Source: Candidatus Nitronauta litoralis
GTDB taxonomy: Bacteria > Nitrospinota > Nitrospinia > Nitrospinales > Nitrospinaceae
Reading direction: 5' to 3'
DNA: 64,000 nucleotides
Assembly (NCBI GenBank): GCA_015698285.1
Contig: CP048685.1
Span: forward strand, 186,001 to 250,000
Positions within the stretch are counted from its first letter, which is position 1; each line of letters opens with the position of its first letter. This document shows, piece after piece, positions 41,501-50,303 of the stretch. Made by a program: the position numbers and the translations under genes. The notes under the pieces were generated by a model that saw nothing but the letters and a program-made list of their open reading frames with translations, searched no databases and was not told where the DNA came from.

Positions 41501-44500
41501 GAGGATTTGGCCAAAGCAAGTTGTGCCTGACGCAGGGATTCTGCTGGATTACCTTTCCTGAACGTTTCAAAAAACGCTGCAAGAAAAGCCGCGTGACGTT
41601 TTGGGTCCACAACCCCCTGGTGCAGCAATACCCCGGGATAACCAGCGTAGGTCAGCGAATGAATCAGAGGAGCGGTTGGGGAAACTGAAGTTTCAGGTGA
41701 AAAACGGAAATCAATTTCATTCAATGCTATAAAATTCGATTCCACCGATTGACTTAACAATTGTTCAAACTGCAAACGTTCAAAATGGCGAACGCGCCGC
41801 GTCAGGCTGATATAGGACTGATCCAGATCCAGTCCTGCAAGATATGCAGGGCTGTCGATTGCCACCACGCCAAAATGGCGAAATCGTTTGGAATATTGCT
41901 CAACGCTGCCATCGTCTTTCAGCAGGTTTTCAGCAGAAACAAAACGTTCACGAATGCCATCAAAGCCATCCATCTCCACAGCAAGCAGACGCGAGTTATA
42001 AAGGTTCTTCGTGGTTTCCGAAAGCGCAAACTGCCCCAAAGATGTTTGATAAGATAGTTTAACCTTTTGGATGAGAGGCTCTCCCTCCAGAGGAAGGGCC
42101 GCCCAGGGGAGGAACTCAAGAGGTCCACCAGCCACCAGGACAAGTGAATTCGCATCTTTCAATGCTGAGGCAACAGGAGTGAGGAGCACTTTGGACAATA
42201 GTAAAATATCCTTTTTTCCAGGAACCTCTTTTTTTCTCCCGATCCTTTCAAGTGCAGACTTTAAGTTTGCATCAACCTTAATCTTGCTGCCCTTCACCAT
42301 TTTGCCATCAAGCCACCACAATAATATTCCATCACCTACCCAGTCGTACTTGACCAATACAGTGCCCGGCCGAAGCATCCCCTGAATGGAGTCGACCTCC
42401 GGTACTTCGGATAACACCAGAGCCCGCAATCCGGGATCTTCTTCAGCAATCACCCCTTCAACGAAATCGATGTACCCGGAGAGAAGGCCTTCCGTCTCGG
42501 CCTGCAAGGCCTCAGCATCCAGGTTTGTATCCTCACGCAGCTTTTTATAGTCGTGGGCAAACCCCTGAACCTCTTCGAACAACGCCTGTCGGGTCTCTCC
42601 TTTAAAATTCAGAGGAAGTTCTCCCAGGCGCGCCTGCATGGTTTTTTGCACAAGCGACTCTGAAGCATTCAACGCTTCATTGTATTCACGCCGATCAAAG
42701 TGAGATGCCGCCAGTTGATGGTATAAATCCTCAATCATGGAAAGGTGAGCAGGTCCACGGGACACACCAAACGGAAGCTGGGACAACGCTGCATCGGCCT
42801 CTTTTAAAAGAGCGAACCGGGCATCTCCCGAGGATTCCAGCGATTCCATAAACCGGAGCTGCCATTCAGAAAACACCAGTGCTCCTGAATCTTCGGGGGT
42901 CCCGGTTTCTTTTTCAGCCTTATCTTTTCCGGAAATGTACTGCGCCAGTTCCAGGTTCTTATTTAGCGCTGCCAGCAGATTCGATTTTTTTGAATCAGGC
43001 AAAGCCCCGGCCGCATCAATGGCTTTTTTAAAATACATTGCCGATTTTGAATTACTGCTCGCTACTGCATCCAGACTCTGCAAAGAAGCCTTGACTGCCT
43101 GCAATGGATCCTTGGCCTTGCCTGCCGGTATGTCGGACTGATGAAAAGCCTGGTAATGATACAAAATACCGAGGTCGTTTTTGATATATACGCGGTACTC
43201 CGGATTTGCCAGTGATTCAACCTCTTTATCCAGAGCACGCTCGGCGCTTTCCAGAATCCCGGTGATCTCCCCGATTTCATTATTTATTTTGGCGAAGGGT
43301 TCGGTACGGGTTTGCAAAATCAAGGATCGACCCAGGTTAGATGCGTTGACTCCAATTCCCTGACGGTTGTTGATCAAACGGCTGATGTCAAAGGATTCCT
43401 TGAAAAAGGGTTTACTGGCTTCAATATGACCCGCTTTGAAATGATAGTGGCCAATCTGATTGAGCAGCAGGGCTTTTTCCAAAAGAAGCGGAATATGTTT
43501 TTTTGGATCGAGTTCTTTCGGGATTAGCGACAGTTTCTTTTCAAAATAGTCGATTGCCTTCTGATAGTCGCCAAAATCCCCGAAAATTTTTCCTACATAA
43601 TGGAAAATAAGTTTCTGTTCCCCCTTCTTGTCAAATCCCAACGCTGCCTGTGAAGCACTTTCGTCAATACCTGCTTCAAAACTGACATCCACGAGGCCAC
43701 CACCGGAACTTTTTTTAACTTTGCCCCGCTGAACAACTCCGTTCTCTTCCAGTTGATCGATTGCCTTGAAGTAATGACCCAAAGCCTTGTTCAAAGAATT
43801 CGAATCGCGTCCCGGGTTTGTCGCATTGAGGGCATAGAGATTGTTGGCGATGTTGCGCAGGGTACGCGACATAGAAACCGTGTTGCCGGTTTTTTGATTC
43901 AGGGCCAAGGCACGCGAAAAATGTTCCACCGCCTCGGCATGTGAGCCCAGTACCTGATACGCCAGCGCAATCCTGTCATTGAGCTCCGCCATGCGTTTGG
44001 GTTTATCGAGTTTGGTGACCAATTCCAGAGCTTTTTTGTACAACTTTACTGAATGCTCGGTGTGTTCCGATTTGAAAGCACTCTCCGCGAATCTCTGGTA
44101 GTAGATCGCTTCACGCTCGGCGTTGAGGAAATCATGACCGCTGTTTAAACGCTGGTCATACACCAGGTAGGCTGAAAAATAGTTGGAGAGCAGATAGTTC
44201 CCGTGGCCGAGGTTCAGGAGCAGATTAGCTTCGTTTCGAGGTTGACTGATCGGGTCATTCAACACCAGCGCATCCTGATACTCCTGGACCGTTCGTTCCA
44301 GATATCCGGAGTCTGGTTTGGCGCGCTCCTTCTGTTCGAATACCCAACCAAGGGTCTGATGATAATAAACATTATTGGAATTCAACCGCATTGCTTTACG
44401 AATCCACTGTTCAGCGGTATCCAAATCAGGTGGAGAAAGATAAGTGTGAGCTAATCCCAAAGCGTACTGATCTTCAGCCGCAGGATTCTCCACCGCAATA

Positions 44501-46653
44501 CGTTTATTATAAAAATCGATTGCGTGCTGGATTCGTTTCAAAGAAGCTTCGGCCTGGACATAACCGCGATGCGCCTCCACCGTTGTGGGCTCAAAATCTA
44601 TCAGCTTGAGAAAAGACTTGCGTGCCAGTTTCATTTCGCCAACACGCAATTCCCATTCACCTTTTTCGACCGACTTATGGATGAACCCCCTCCGGGCTTT
44701 TTCCAGGGCATCGTCCAGGTTGCCCGGGTCACTTTCCACCGCCTGGTACTGCACAAGGCTCATTTCAAAATTTTCTTCTTCCGCATAAATTCCAGCCAAC
44801 TGAAACCGCGCCGCGTTTCTGGCTTCCGGTGCCTTATCGAATTTTTCGATTGTTCTTTTGTAAGATTCCTTGGCCAGCATGTTTTCTCCGGCCTCGTAAT
44901 ACAATTCACCCACACGGTTTTGCACCGCACCGGCCAGTCTTGGCAAGTCTTCGTATTTTTCAATGAGGGCCGTGAGGCTGGCTATCTTTTTTGAAAGGGT
45001 TGGATGTTGCTCGTGAATTTCCAGAATTTCAGCGATTGCTTTCCCCGTCCAGCTTTCCACATCGTAATAATCACGCACCACATTGACGAAGGTCAGCACC
45101 AGATTTTTCTGGTCGCCAACGGTTTTGTAAACCTTGCTCTGGGAAAAAGCCGCCTCGGCTGAAAGATGACGGTAAGGAGGATAAGTTTTGATGACATGCT
45201 GGTAATGGTTGAGCGCTTCAGAAAATTCCTCGAGTTCATAATGAAGGTGCCCTTTTTCCACCCAGGCCCGGGCGGCAACTGCCGGCAATGCTTCATTATT
45301 TTGTATGATCGCCTTTAACTCTTCCAGCCCTTTCCTAAGACGGTTTCGAAAACTGGCTTGTCCCCCTTCACGGGATTTCTTCACATCGACCAGTAGAAGT
45401 TCTATTTCCGCAAGGTTCCTGTATCGTGGATTTTCAGCATAATCAGTAATGATCTGCCTGAATATATCTGCCGAGTGGTCCAGCTGCCCCAGAGTTTGAT
45501 AACCCTTTGCCTGTCGATAAAGGATGCGCGCGAGAGACTGGTCTCCAGCAAAATCATTGATCAAAGCGTTATCTGCCAAAAGACATTTATAAACGTTATC
45601 TCCATAATCTTCACAAAGGTCTTCGACGGTTTGCAGTTCGTTCCCATATTTTTCACTCTTGGGAAGCAAACCATCCGGAGCCAGTCCCCAGATATCAGTT
45701 CCCTTTTCATTGGTTGAAGTGAAGTAAACTTGTGTTCCTACCGCAACCGGCTGCAGGTCGTAGGTTGTGCTGTCTGTGAGTTGGCGCAACTTACCGGGCT
45801 GCCCGTTTAAGAACTCGACACTCCACAGGTTTGGCTGATCGTCGATAGTGATGCGGTTATCGCCATTGGTATCATCCTGATACCGGGAAAAGTAAACCCG
45901 TTTGCCATCAGGCGAGACCCGGGGAGAAACATCCATAAATTCACCGGAGGTCAACTGAGCCAGCTTTCCAGTTTTCAAATTCTGTGCCCAAAGCCCCGAT
46001 TCTTTGCCACGCGCTACCAGGACCATAAACAACCCGTCACCAGAAAGCGCAGGGGAAACCCCTTCAATTTTGGAAACGCGCTGGCGATTCTTACCGCCAA
46101 TGTCCATGGAATAAATATACGGTCGGCGGGTTTCAGGATCCTGGGAGGTAAAAAACAACTGCTTTTGATCTGCAGACCAGGCGGGATCTGCTTCAGGATG
46201 AGCTGCATCGGTTATCAGCTTTTCTTTTTCTTCCGGCTTTTTATCAGGATCGTCCTCTTCCGGATCAGGCTTCAAACCCTCCAGAGACAGGAGATAAATG
46301 TCACCTTTGGGGTCGGTTCGGTTGGAGACGAACGCCAGCATTTTTCCATCAGGACTGATCGCGGGAGAGTTTTCTTCACCCGAATGCCAGGTGAGACGCT
46401 GATCCGGATCCTGCACTCCCGGTCCCAGATGCTTGAGCCACAGGTCCAGGTTTCCGGAACGATCGGAGACGTAAACAAGGGTATCGCCATTTGCGGAAAC
46501 CGTCGGGGCAAAATCCTCACCTGGGTTGGATGTCACCTGACGCGGCTTGTTGAACTGAGAATCAGCCCACGCAGGCACAACGGCTGCTCCTACTTGCGAA
46601 AACAAAATCGTGGCTCCAAATAAAGCCGACATCCATCGCCCGCTACAGGCCAT
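38584..46653 (-). CDS. Giant exported TolB-propeller / TPR / tandem CHAT protein
   Basis: 2689 aa in one uninterrupted frame. Start ATG 46651-46653 follows GGGAG; an earlier TTG is rejected. Order: signal peptide (cleavage likely after AWA, about residue 30); six PD40/TolB-like propeller repeats (35-340, for example APTVSANGDTLVYVSDRSG, SPAISPDGKMLAFVSNRTD); TPR array (355-1330); a degenerate CHAT domain (1420-1735) lacking the His and Cys; second TPR array (1748-2273); a coiled coil (2288-2338); and a C-terminal CHAT (caspase-HetF-associated) peptidase domain (2350-2689) with His2557 in IASHGEF and Cys2602 in LSACQTGLG. By family, a cysteine peptidase; export to the periplasm is inferred from the signal peptide. 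Substrate unknown. Confidence 0.88.
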   Translation of the reverse strand: MACSGRWMSALFGATILFSQVGAAVVPAWADSQFNKPRQVTSNPGEDFAPTVSANGDTLVYVSDRSGNLDLWLKHLGPGVQDPDQRLTWHSGEENSPAISPDGKMLAFVSNRTDPKGDIYLLSLEGLKPDPEEDDPDKKPEEKEKLITDAAHPEADPAWSADQKQLFFTSQDPETRRPYIYSMDIGGKNRQRVSKIEGVSPALSGDGLFMVLVARGKESGLWAQNLKTGKLAQLTSGEFMDVSPRVSPDGKRVYFSRYQDDTNGDNRITIDDQPNLWSVEFLNGQPGKLRQLTDSTTYDLQPVAVGTQVYFTSTNEKGTDIWGLAPDGLLPKSEKYGNELQTVEDLCEDYGDNVYKCLLADNALINDFAGDQSLARILYRQAKGYQTLGQLDHSADIFRQIITDYAENPRYRNLAEIELLLVDVKKSREGGQASFRNRLRKGLEELKAIIQNNEALPAVAARAWVEKGHLHYELEEFSEALNHYQHVIKTYPPYRHLSAEAAFSQSKVYKTVGDQKNLVLTFVNVVRDYYDVESWTGKAIAEILEIHEQHPTLSKKIASLTALIEKYEDLPRLAGAVQNRVGELYYEAGENMLAKESYKRTIEKFDKAPEARNAARFQLAGIYAEEENFEMSLVQYQAVESDPGNLDDALEKARRGFIHKSVEKGEWELRVGEMKLARKSFLKLIDFEPTTVEAHRGYVQAEASLKRIQHAIDFYNKRIAVENPAAEDQYALGLAHTYLSPPDLDTAEQWIRKAMRLNSNNVYYHQTLGWVFEQKERAKPDSGYLERTVQEYQDALVLNDPISQPRNEANLLLNLGHGNYLLSNYFSAYLVYDQRLNSGHDFLNAEREAIYYQRFAESAFKSEHTEHSVKLYKKALELVTKLDKPKRMAELNDRIALAYQVLGSHAEAVEHFSRALALNQKTGNTVSMSRTLRNIANNLYALNATNPGRDSNSLNKALGHYFKAIDQLEENGVVQRGKVKKSSGGGLVDVSFEAGIDESASQAALGFDKKGEQKLIFHYVGKIFGDFGDYQKAIDYFEKKLSLIPKELDPKKHIPLLLEKALLLNQIGHYHFKAGHIEASKPFFKESFDISRLINNRQGIGVNASNLGRSLILQTRTEPFAKINNEIGEITGILESAERALDKEVESLANPEYRVYIKNDLGILYHYQAFHQSDIPAGKAKDPLQAVKASLQSLDAVASSNSKSAMYFKKAIDAAGALPDSKKSNLLAALNKNLELAQYISGKDKAEKETGTPEDSGALVFSEWQLRFMESLESSGDARFALLKEADAALSQLPFGVSRGPAHLSMIEDLYHQLAASHFDRREYNEALNASESLVQKTMQARLGELPLNFKGETRQALFEEVQGFAHDYKKLREDTNLDAEALQAETEGLLSGYIDFVEGVIAEEDPGLRALVLSEVPEVDSIQGMLRPGTVLVKYDWVGDGILLWWLDGKMVKGSKIKVDANLKSALERIGRKKEVPGKKDILLLSKVLLTPVASALKDANSLVLVAGGPLEFLPWAALPLEGEPLIQKVKLSYQTSLGQFALSETTKNLYNSRLLAVEMDGFDGIRERFVSAENLLKDDGSVEQYSKRFRHFGVVAIDSPAYLAGLDLDQSYISLTRRVRHFERLQFEQLLSQSVESNFIALNEIDFRFSPETSVSPTAPLIHSLTYAGYPGVLLHQGVVDPKRHAAFLAAFFETFRKGNPAESLRQAQLALAKSSPGSADWATYRYYGFPGMSEKEKNEFAEGRYKQNVDAGVGAFKDKNWLAAISRFEKALVLIDFLEDQSQAGQLNKLLAQAAYNLGDYKKGVHYQKQVLALAEKAEDPEQVAEAHFFLGILYSRDEDFAPSVENLTKALKFYEEYEILDKLAESYSTLGIVEENALDYDDALKAFSASIRLNEEMGEDLNRGRELRRIGRIYLLRLNNYPKAEEFFTAANTLFQELDVPEQTAESWLEMGQVAEKQSRFDDATALYVKAQTLAQEKDLPLQLSKSYLYQGNTQWFQGNYQNAFRLQKQALEVAEKINNRHQQIWVYNTLGLIYWTLNDSTRALSNLDKSREMAEDLKAYLDVASAYNNMGLVYRKDKKYEKSIELFNEALKRDEKLKSKWGQGYTHRNLGISYLRLKKLDEAEGHIQKAIALSSEIGNNTNLIKAKLELGNLARERKQCQNAIGTYKETAQLAKRYNIKEVLWRALRGQGACLKEAGKQAEAIAAYKQGVDVVDSMRASIKVEEFQNGFLTDKQDIYKELILLLLDAGQTQASFEYAERAKARSFIDLLGNQKMSLKDDVGQKMYDSLTGQKQVIRQAEEELANTEGEEEVKKAQTKLVAARTRYQDLLIEVKEKSPQISNFVTVESITLEKLTSMLAPDVSLVEYLVTERELVAWVITTKGIKVVRTPIKEIELVEAITDYRNRMQNVAPLEEQSKSLYKLVVTPVLPYLAGTRVVGIVPHSHLHYLSFSSLYDGESYLIEKHPLFFSPSASVLEYTFKRKQKHEGPIKVLAMGNPDLGTLNYDLPLAELEANAIRWDFPEVTILTREKASESWLQKNISDYQIIHIASHGEFDPVNPLFSSLKLARDDEADGNFEVNEVFSLDIKADLVTLSACQTGLGEITGGDELVGLNRAFIYAGTHAIVSSLWRVSDISTAVLIKHFYRNYIKENKGESLRKAQLQVKRLYPHPSYWAGFILTGDYR

Positions 46654-46927
46654 ATTGTTATCTCCCAAAAATTTAATTCGCTGCCGAATGGAAATTGCAG
46701 TTAGAAAGTGAGAACCGAACCAGAAATAACGTTTTAAAAAGAAACTTTGATCCAGGCTTCTGGCCGTGAGATTTCAGAATATTGAGTAAAGCTTTCAGAA
46801 GTCATCTACTGAGTATAACGCTCATTAAAGGACCAAGGAAAGAGGCAGGGCGAAATATTAGGAGCACCAGTACCGGATCAATTTCCGATGAATTGTGACT
46901 CTATTTAAACTTGCTGTTTTCAGCCAA

Positions 46928-47860
46928 TCAGCGTTGAGCCGCCCTGATGTTTTCGCGAAACGTTTTAAAAATATTTTTTACAGGAGGGATGAGTTTTTCT
47001 TTTAGCTCCTCAGGCACCCAGTTGATTTTTTCCGTTGGCCATTTTTCGAACTTGAAAATATCTAGTCCATGCTCTAGATAGGGTGCCCGCAATCCCTCCT
47101 CAAAACCATATATCAGGGCATTATTCAAAACTGTGCTGTAAACCTTCCGAATTTCTTCCGCTTCATTCAAACCCGACATAAAGCGCTTCATTGCGTCATC
47201 AATGATGGGTTCAGCGTGTTCCAGAAATTCCTCGGAAAAAATTTCCTTAAGCGTCAGGTAGGTGATGATCACATCCTGCAGCATGTACTTGATTTCCTGA
47301 GGATCTTCAAGAGTCAGCCCTTTATCGTAATCCAGGTTCTGCTTGAGCTCGCGGACGAGACGGATAGCGTCGTAAATAATCGACTGTTCCCACGACACAG
47401 CGTTCCAGGAAATGATCGGCCGGAGCCAGCGGATAGTTCCGGTCGAGTCTTCCAGATGGATTGTGATGTTAGGCATTTCCCGGTTTGAAAACGGAAGCTC
47501 CCCTCCCCACATTTTAAGATCGAGGTTCAGTCCATGTGGCTGGAATGCTCTGGCCATAGTGCTGGTATAAATACCAACAAATTTTTCCATGTTGCGCCGG
47601 TAGCTCATTGTGGGATTGATAGGCAGGTTGACCATACAATAGTATCGCCAGATACGACGCCTGGATTTCCCGTTTGGCTCTGCAATGAGATACGTCCCAC
47701 CCCATATTCCGGAAGTTATGGGGATATCCTTACCGAATCCTTCAGACAGGTTGCGAGATACCTCCGCCGCCACGTTCTGGTAAAGTTCATTCAGATGGAA
47801 AAGGTTGGTAGCTTTATCTTCATAAAACACTGGACCAGTGGTGTAGGGACCGTAATTCAT
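46928..47860 (-). CDS. Hypothetical protein, 310 aa
   Basis: No family recognised. No signal peptide; no membrane segment. The N-terminal part is beta-rich with many aromatic residues (GIWGGTYLIAEPNGKSRRR, WRYYCMVNLPINPTMSYRRN), and the C-terminal half is helical and acidic. It reads toward the giant CHAT gene, 274 bases upstream of it; a small GCTG/CAGC hairpin follows the stop codon. It is divergent from nuoN. The 274-base gap between the two genes holds nothing else I can name. Confidence 0.65.
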   Translation of the reverse strand: MNYGPYTTGPVFYEDKATNLFHLNELYQNVAAEVSRNLSEGFGKDIPITSGIWGGTYLIAEPNGKSRRRIWRYYCMVNLPINPTMSYRRNMEKFVGIYTSTMARAFQPHGLNLDLKMWGGELPFSNREMPNITIHLEDSTGTIRWLRPIISWNAVSWEQSIIYDAIRLVRELKQNLDYDKGLTLEDPQEIKYMLQDVIITYLTLKEIFSEEFLEHAEPIIDDAMKRFMSGLNEAEEIRKVYSTVLNNALIYGFEEGLRAPYLEHGLDIFKFEKWPTEKINWVPEELKEKLIPPVKNIFKTFRENIRAAQR

Positions 47861-47991
47861 CCTCGAAATCTCCCAAAATTACCCGAACAGGATTGGCTTT
47901 TGCTGAACCGGAGAATTTTGACAAGTTTCCCTATCAAAGTAAAGGGGCTCCAGACTGTCAAATGCGGAAATCCGGGTTCGTCAACATTTGC

Positions 47992-48020
47992 TTGAAAAAT
48001 CGGGGTAAATAGTTTAAAAC
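47992..48020 (+). promoter_or_regulatory. Candidate promoter of nuoN
   Basis: TTGAAA (47992-47997), 17 bases, TAAAAC (48015-48020). The -35 matches five of six positions, the -10 four of six. About 70 bases precede the nuoN ATG. Confidence 0.35.
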
Positions 48021-48087
48021 TCACGGAGCAAAGCGGCCTAAATCAATTAAGTAATCCCTTAAAACAAGGCAATCAACGGCTCTATCG

Positions 48088-49614
48088 ATGGAATTCGAGA
48101 TAAATTACGCCGACATGAACTGGGTTGCTCTCCTCCCGGAGATCACCATTCTCACCACGGCCTTGTATTTACTGCTCATGGGGTTACGTAAGTCTTTTGA
48201 TAACAATAGGTTTTTGGCTCGGGCCTCAGCCGCAGGTATCAGCTTCGCCCTGCTTCTGACCCTCATGCTCTGGGGAAATGCCCCTTCAGCATCGGACGAA
48301 TCCTCCCCTGGAATCTTCAGTAATGCGCTAATCTATGACCGGTTTGCCCTAAGCTTTAATGTGATTTTCCTGATCATGTCGCTGTTCGCCCTTTTGGCAT
48401 CCTATAAATACCCAAAGGATGACCACGGGAATAAAGCAGAATATTTCTCACTTTTGCTATTGACCGTGGCGGGCATGATGTTCCTTGCCAAGGCGGGCAA
48501 CCTCATCACAGCCTTTGTTGCCCTTGAAGTCTTTTCGATTTCCCTTTATATCCTTTGCGGTTTCTCAGCGAAACACGGAACGGGATCGGAAACTCCCACC
48601 TCTGTGGAGGAACTTCCCTGGGAAACACTCGGATCACAGGAATCGACTGTCAAATATCTACTGAGTGGAGCATTTGCCTCCGCCATCCTGGTTTATGGAA
48701 TGGCACTCACTTATGCCGGGACCGGAACCACCGAAATCCGCACCATTGCGCAATTGCTTCAGGAAAACCCTTACACAGAAAATAAATTGTTGTACATCGG
48801 CATGGCGCTGATGTTTGCAGGGCTGGGCTTCAAGGTCTCCCTGGTCCCATTTCACGCCTGGACCCCAGACGTTTACCAGGGAGCCCCGACACCTGTGACG
48901 GGCTTTATGTCGGTTGCGACCAAGGCCGCGGCCTTTGCATTGATTGCACGGATTTTTTACGTCGCCCTGCCATCGCTCGAAGAAATCTGGATGCCCTTCT
49001 TTTTTGGTATTTCAGCTCTGACTATGCTGGTTGGCAACACCGCTGCAATTTTTCAGGACAACATCAAACGCATGCTGGCGTATTCGGGCATCGCCCACGC
49101 CGGTTACCTGTTGATGGGAATTATCGCCAACAGTCAGGACGGAATGGCGAGCCTCATCTTTTACCTGGCCGTTTACCTGTTCATGAATATCGGTGCCTTT
49201 GCAGTGGTGTTTCTTCTCGAGGGTGAAGGTGAAGGAGGCAGTTCCATTTACCGTTTCCAGGGACTGGCCAAGCGTAAACCCAAACTGGCCGCCGCGATGG
49301 CTCTGTTCATGCTGTCTCTGGCCGGGTTTCCTCCGACGGCCGGATTCTTTGGGAAACTATATCTGTTCTGGGCCGCTATCAATTCCGGATATGTATTGCT
49401 TGCAGTGCTTGCTGTAGGAGCCAGCATGATCGCTGTATATTTTTATCTGCGCATCATTGTCATGATGTACTTCCGCGATGAAGAGGAAGAAATCAACATC
49501 GACATGAATCGCGGCATGGCCACTATCGTGACCGTCAGCACCGTCGTCATCGTCGTCGTTGGACTCTATCCCTCAGGCCTGATGCAGCTTGCTCTCGCTT
49601 CAATTCCCTTCTAG
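48088..49614 (+). CDS. nuoN: NADH-quinone oxidoreductase subunit N, detached from nuo operon
   Basis: 508 aa, about 14 helices. Antiporter-like subunit of complex I. Diagnostic regions are AFVALEVFSISLYILCGF (Glu in helix 5), GLGFKVSLVPFHAWTPDVYQGAPTP, NIKRMLAYSGIAHAGYLLMG and LFMLSLAGFPPTAGFFGKLYL. It lies about 17 kb from nuoA and on the opposite strand, between an unknown gene and dtd. No second nuoN is seen near nuoM, so this is presumably the working copy. Confidence 0.96.
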   Translation: MEFEINYADMNWVALLPEITILTTALYLLLMGLRKSFDNNRFLARASAAGISFALLLTLMLWGNAPSASDESSPGIFSNALIYDRFALSFNVIFLIMSLFALLASYKYPKDDHGNKAEYFSLLLLTVAGMMFLAKAGNLITAFVALEVFSISLYILCGFSAKHGTGSETPTSVEELPWETLGSQESTVKYLLSGAFASAILVYGMALTYAGTGTTEIRTIAQLLQENPYTENKLLYIGMALMFAGLGFKVSLVPFHAWTPDVYQGAPTPVTGFMSVATKAAAFALIARIFYVALPSLEEIWMPFFFGISALTMLVGNTAAIFQDNIKRMLAYSGIAHAGYLLMGIIANSQDGMASLIFYLAVYLFMNIGAFAVVFLLEGEGEGGSSIYRFQGLAKRKPKLAAAMALFMLSLAGFPPTAGFFGKLYLFWAAINSGYVLLAVLAVGASMIAVYFYLRIIVMMYFRDEEEEINIDMNRGMATIVTVSTVVIVVVGLYPSGLMQLALASIPF

Positions 49615-49628
49615 CTTTTCCAGCCCGA

Positions 49629-50066
49629 TCATTTTTCCAGAATAAAAGTAACAGGTCCATCGTTCAGTAATTCCACCTGCATATCTGCCCCAAACCGGCC
49701 TTCGCCAACCTTGAGGCCTGACGCAACAACAGCCTCAACAAACAGCTTGTAAAGCCGCTCAGCTTCTTCAGGAAGTGCGGCGCGGTCAAATCCCGGACGA
49801 CGTCCCTTGGAGCAATCTCCTGCCAATGTGAACTGGGATACTACCAGAATTTCTCCGCCGATATCCTGCACGGACAGGTTCATTTTTCCATCGTCATCGG
49901 GGAAAATTCTGAGGTTGAGAGACTTTTCGGCCAGCCATTTGATCGACTCTTCCCGGTCATTTTTTTCTGCACCGAATAGAATCATCAGTCCCCTCCCGAT
50001 TCGGGCAATCTCCTTGCCATCAACGGTGACGGAGGAATGAGCGACACGCTGAAGAACCAGTTTCAA
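49629..50066 (-). CDS. dtd: D-aminoacyl-tRNA deacylase
   Basis: Hydrolyses D-amino acids (and glycine from tRNA-Ala) off mischarged tRNAs. 145 aa, standard length. Motifs: MKLVLQRVAHSSVTVDG start, SQFTLAGDCSKGRRPGFDRA (Thr and the SQxT pocket) and the C-terminal NDGPVTFIL with the cross-subunit Gly-Pro. Convergent with nuoN, 14 bases apart. The small zinc-ribbon gene lies directly upstream. Confidence 0.96.
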   Translation of the reverse strand: MKLVLQRVAHSSVTVDGKEIARIGRGLMILFGAEKNDREESIKWLAEKSLNLRIFPDDDGKMNLSVQDIGGEILVVSQFTLAGDCSKGRRPGFDRAALPEEAERLYKLFVEAVVASGLKVGEGRFGADMQVELLNDGPVTFILEK

Positions 50067-50090
50067 CAGGGCCTCTGGAGTAACTATAGA

Positions 50091-50288
50091 TTATCGTGCG
50101 TTGAAGAATCGACTGGAGGTGCCATCAGGACCAATGAGCACTTTAACCGGACGGTAACATTTCGGGCAACGACCTTCGTAAGCATTGCCTTCTTTATTGA
50201 CATAAATTCGACGATACACATTACAACAGTCGAATTGAATACCCAGGAACTTGCGTCCCGTTGCCGATTTTTCTTTGGAATCCGACAT
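50091..50288 (-). CDS. Small zinc-ribbon-like protein
   Basis: 65 aa. Two Cys groups, FDCCNVYRRIYV and GRCPKCYRPVKVLIG, could bind one zinc ion. No signal peptide. It begins 15 bases after the TerB-like gene and ends 24 bases before dtd, all on one strand, so the three are probably one unit. Function unknown; the sequence looks conserved-protein-like rather than random, with a compact Cys/aromatic core. An overlapping frame at 50084-50293 is a shadow. Confidence 0.6.
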   Translation of the reverse strand: MSDSKEKSATGRKFLGIQFDCCNVYRRIYVNKEGNAYEGRCPKCYRPVKVLIGPDGTSSRFFNAR

Positions 50289-50303
50289 GGCAAAAAGTTT
50301 TAA

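Noticed and set aside
38584-46653. Craspase (gRAMP/TPR-CHAT) CRISPR system
   Set aside because: No gRAMP, Cas gene or repeat array in the window; the protein has a signal peptide and a propeller instead.
38584-46653. Frameshifted fusion of several genes
   Set aside because: A single frame without stops and with continuous TPR character; no sign of an assembly join.
50084-50293. Second minus-strand frame over the zinc-ribbon gene
   Set aside because: Lacks the Cys pattern and runs past the start of the 65-aa protein; shadow.
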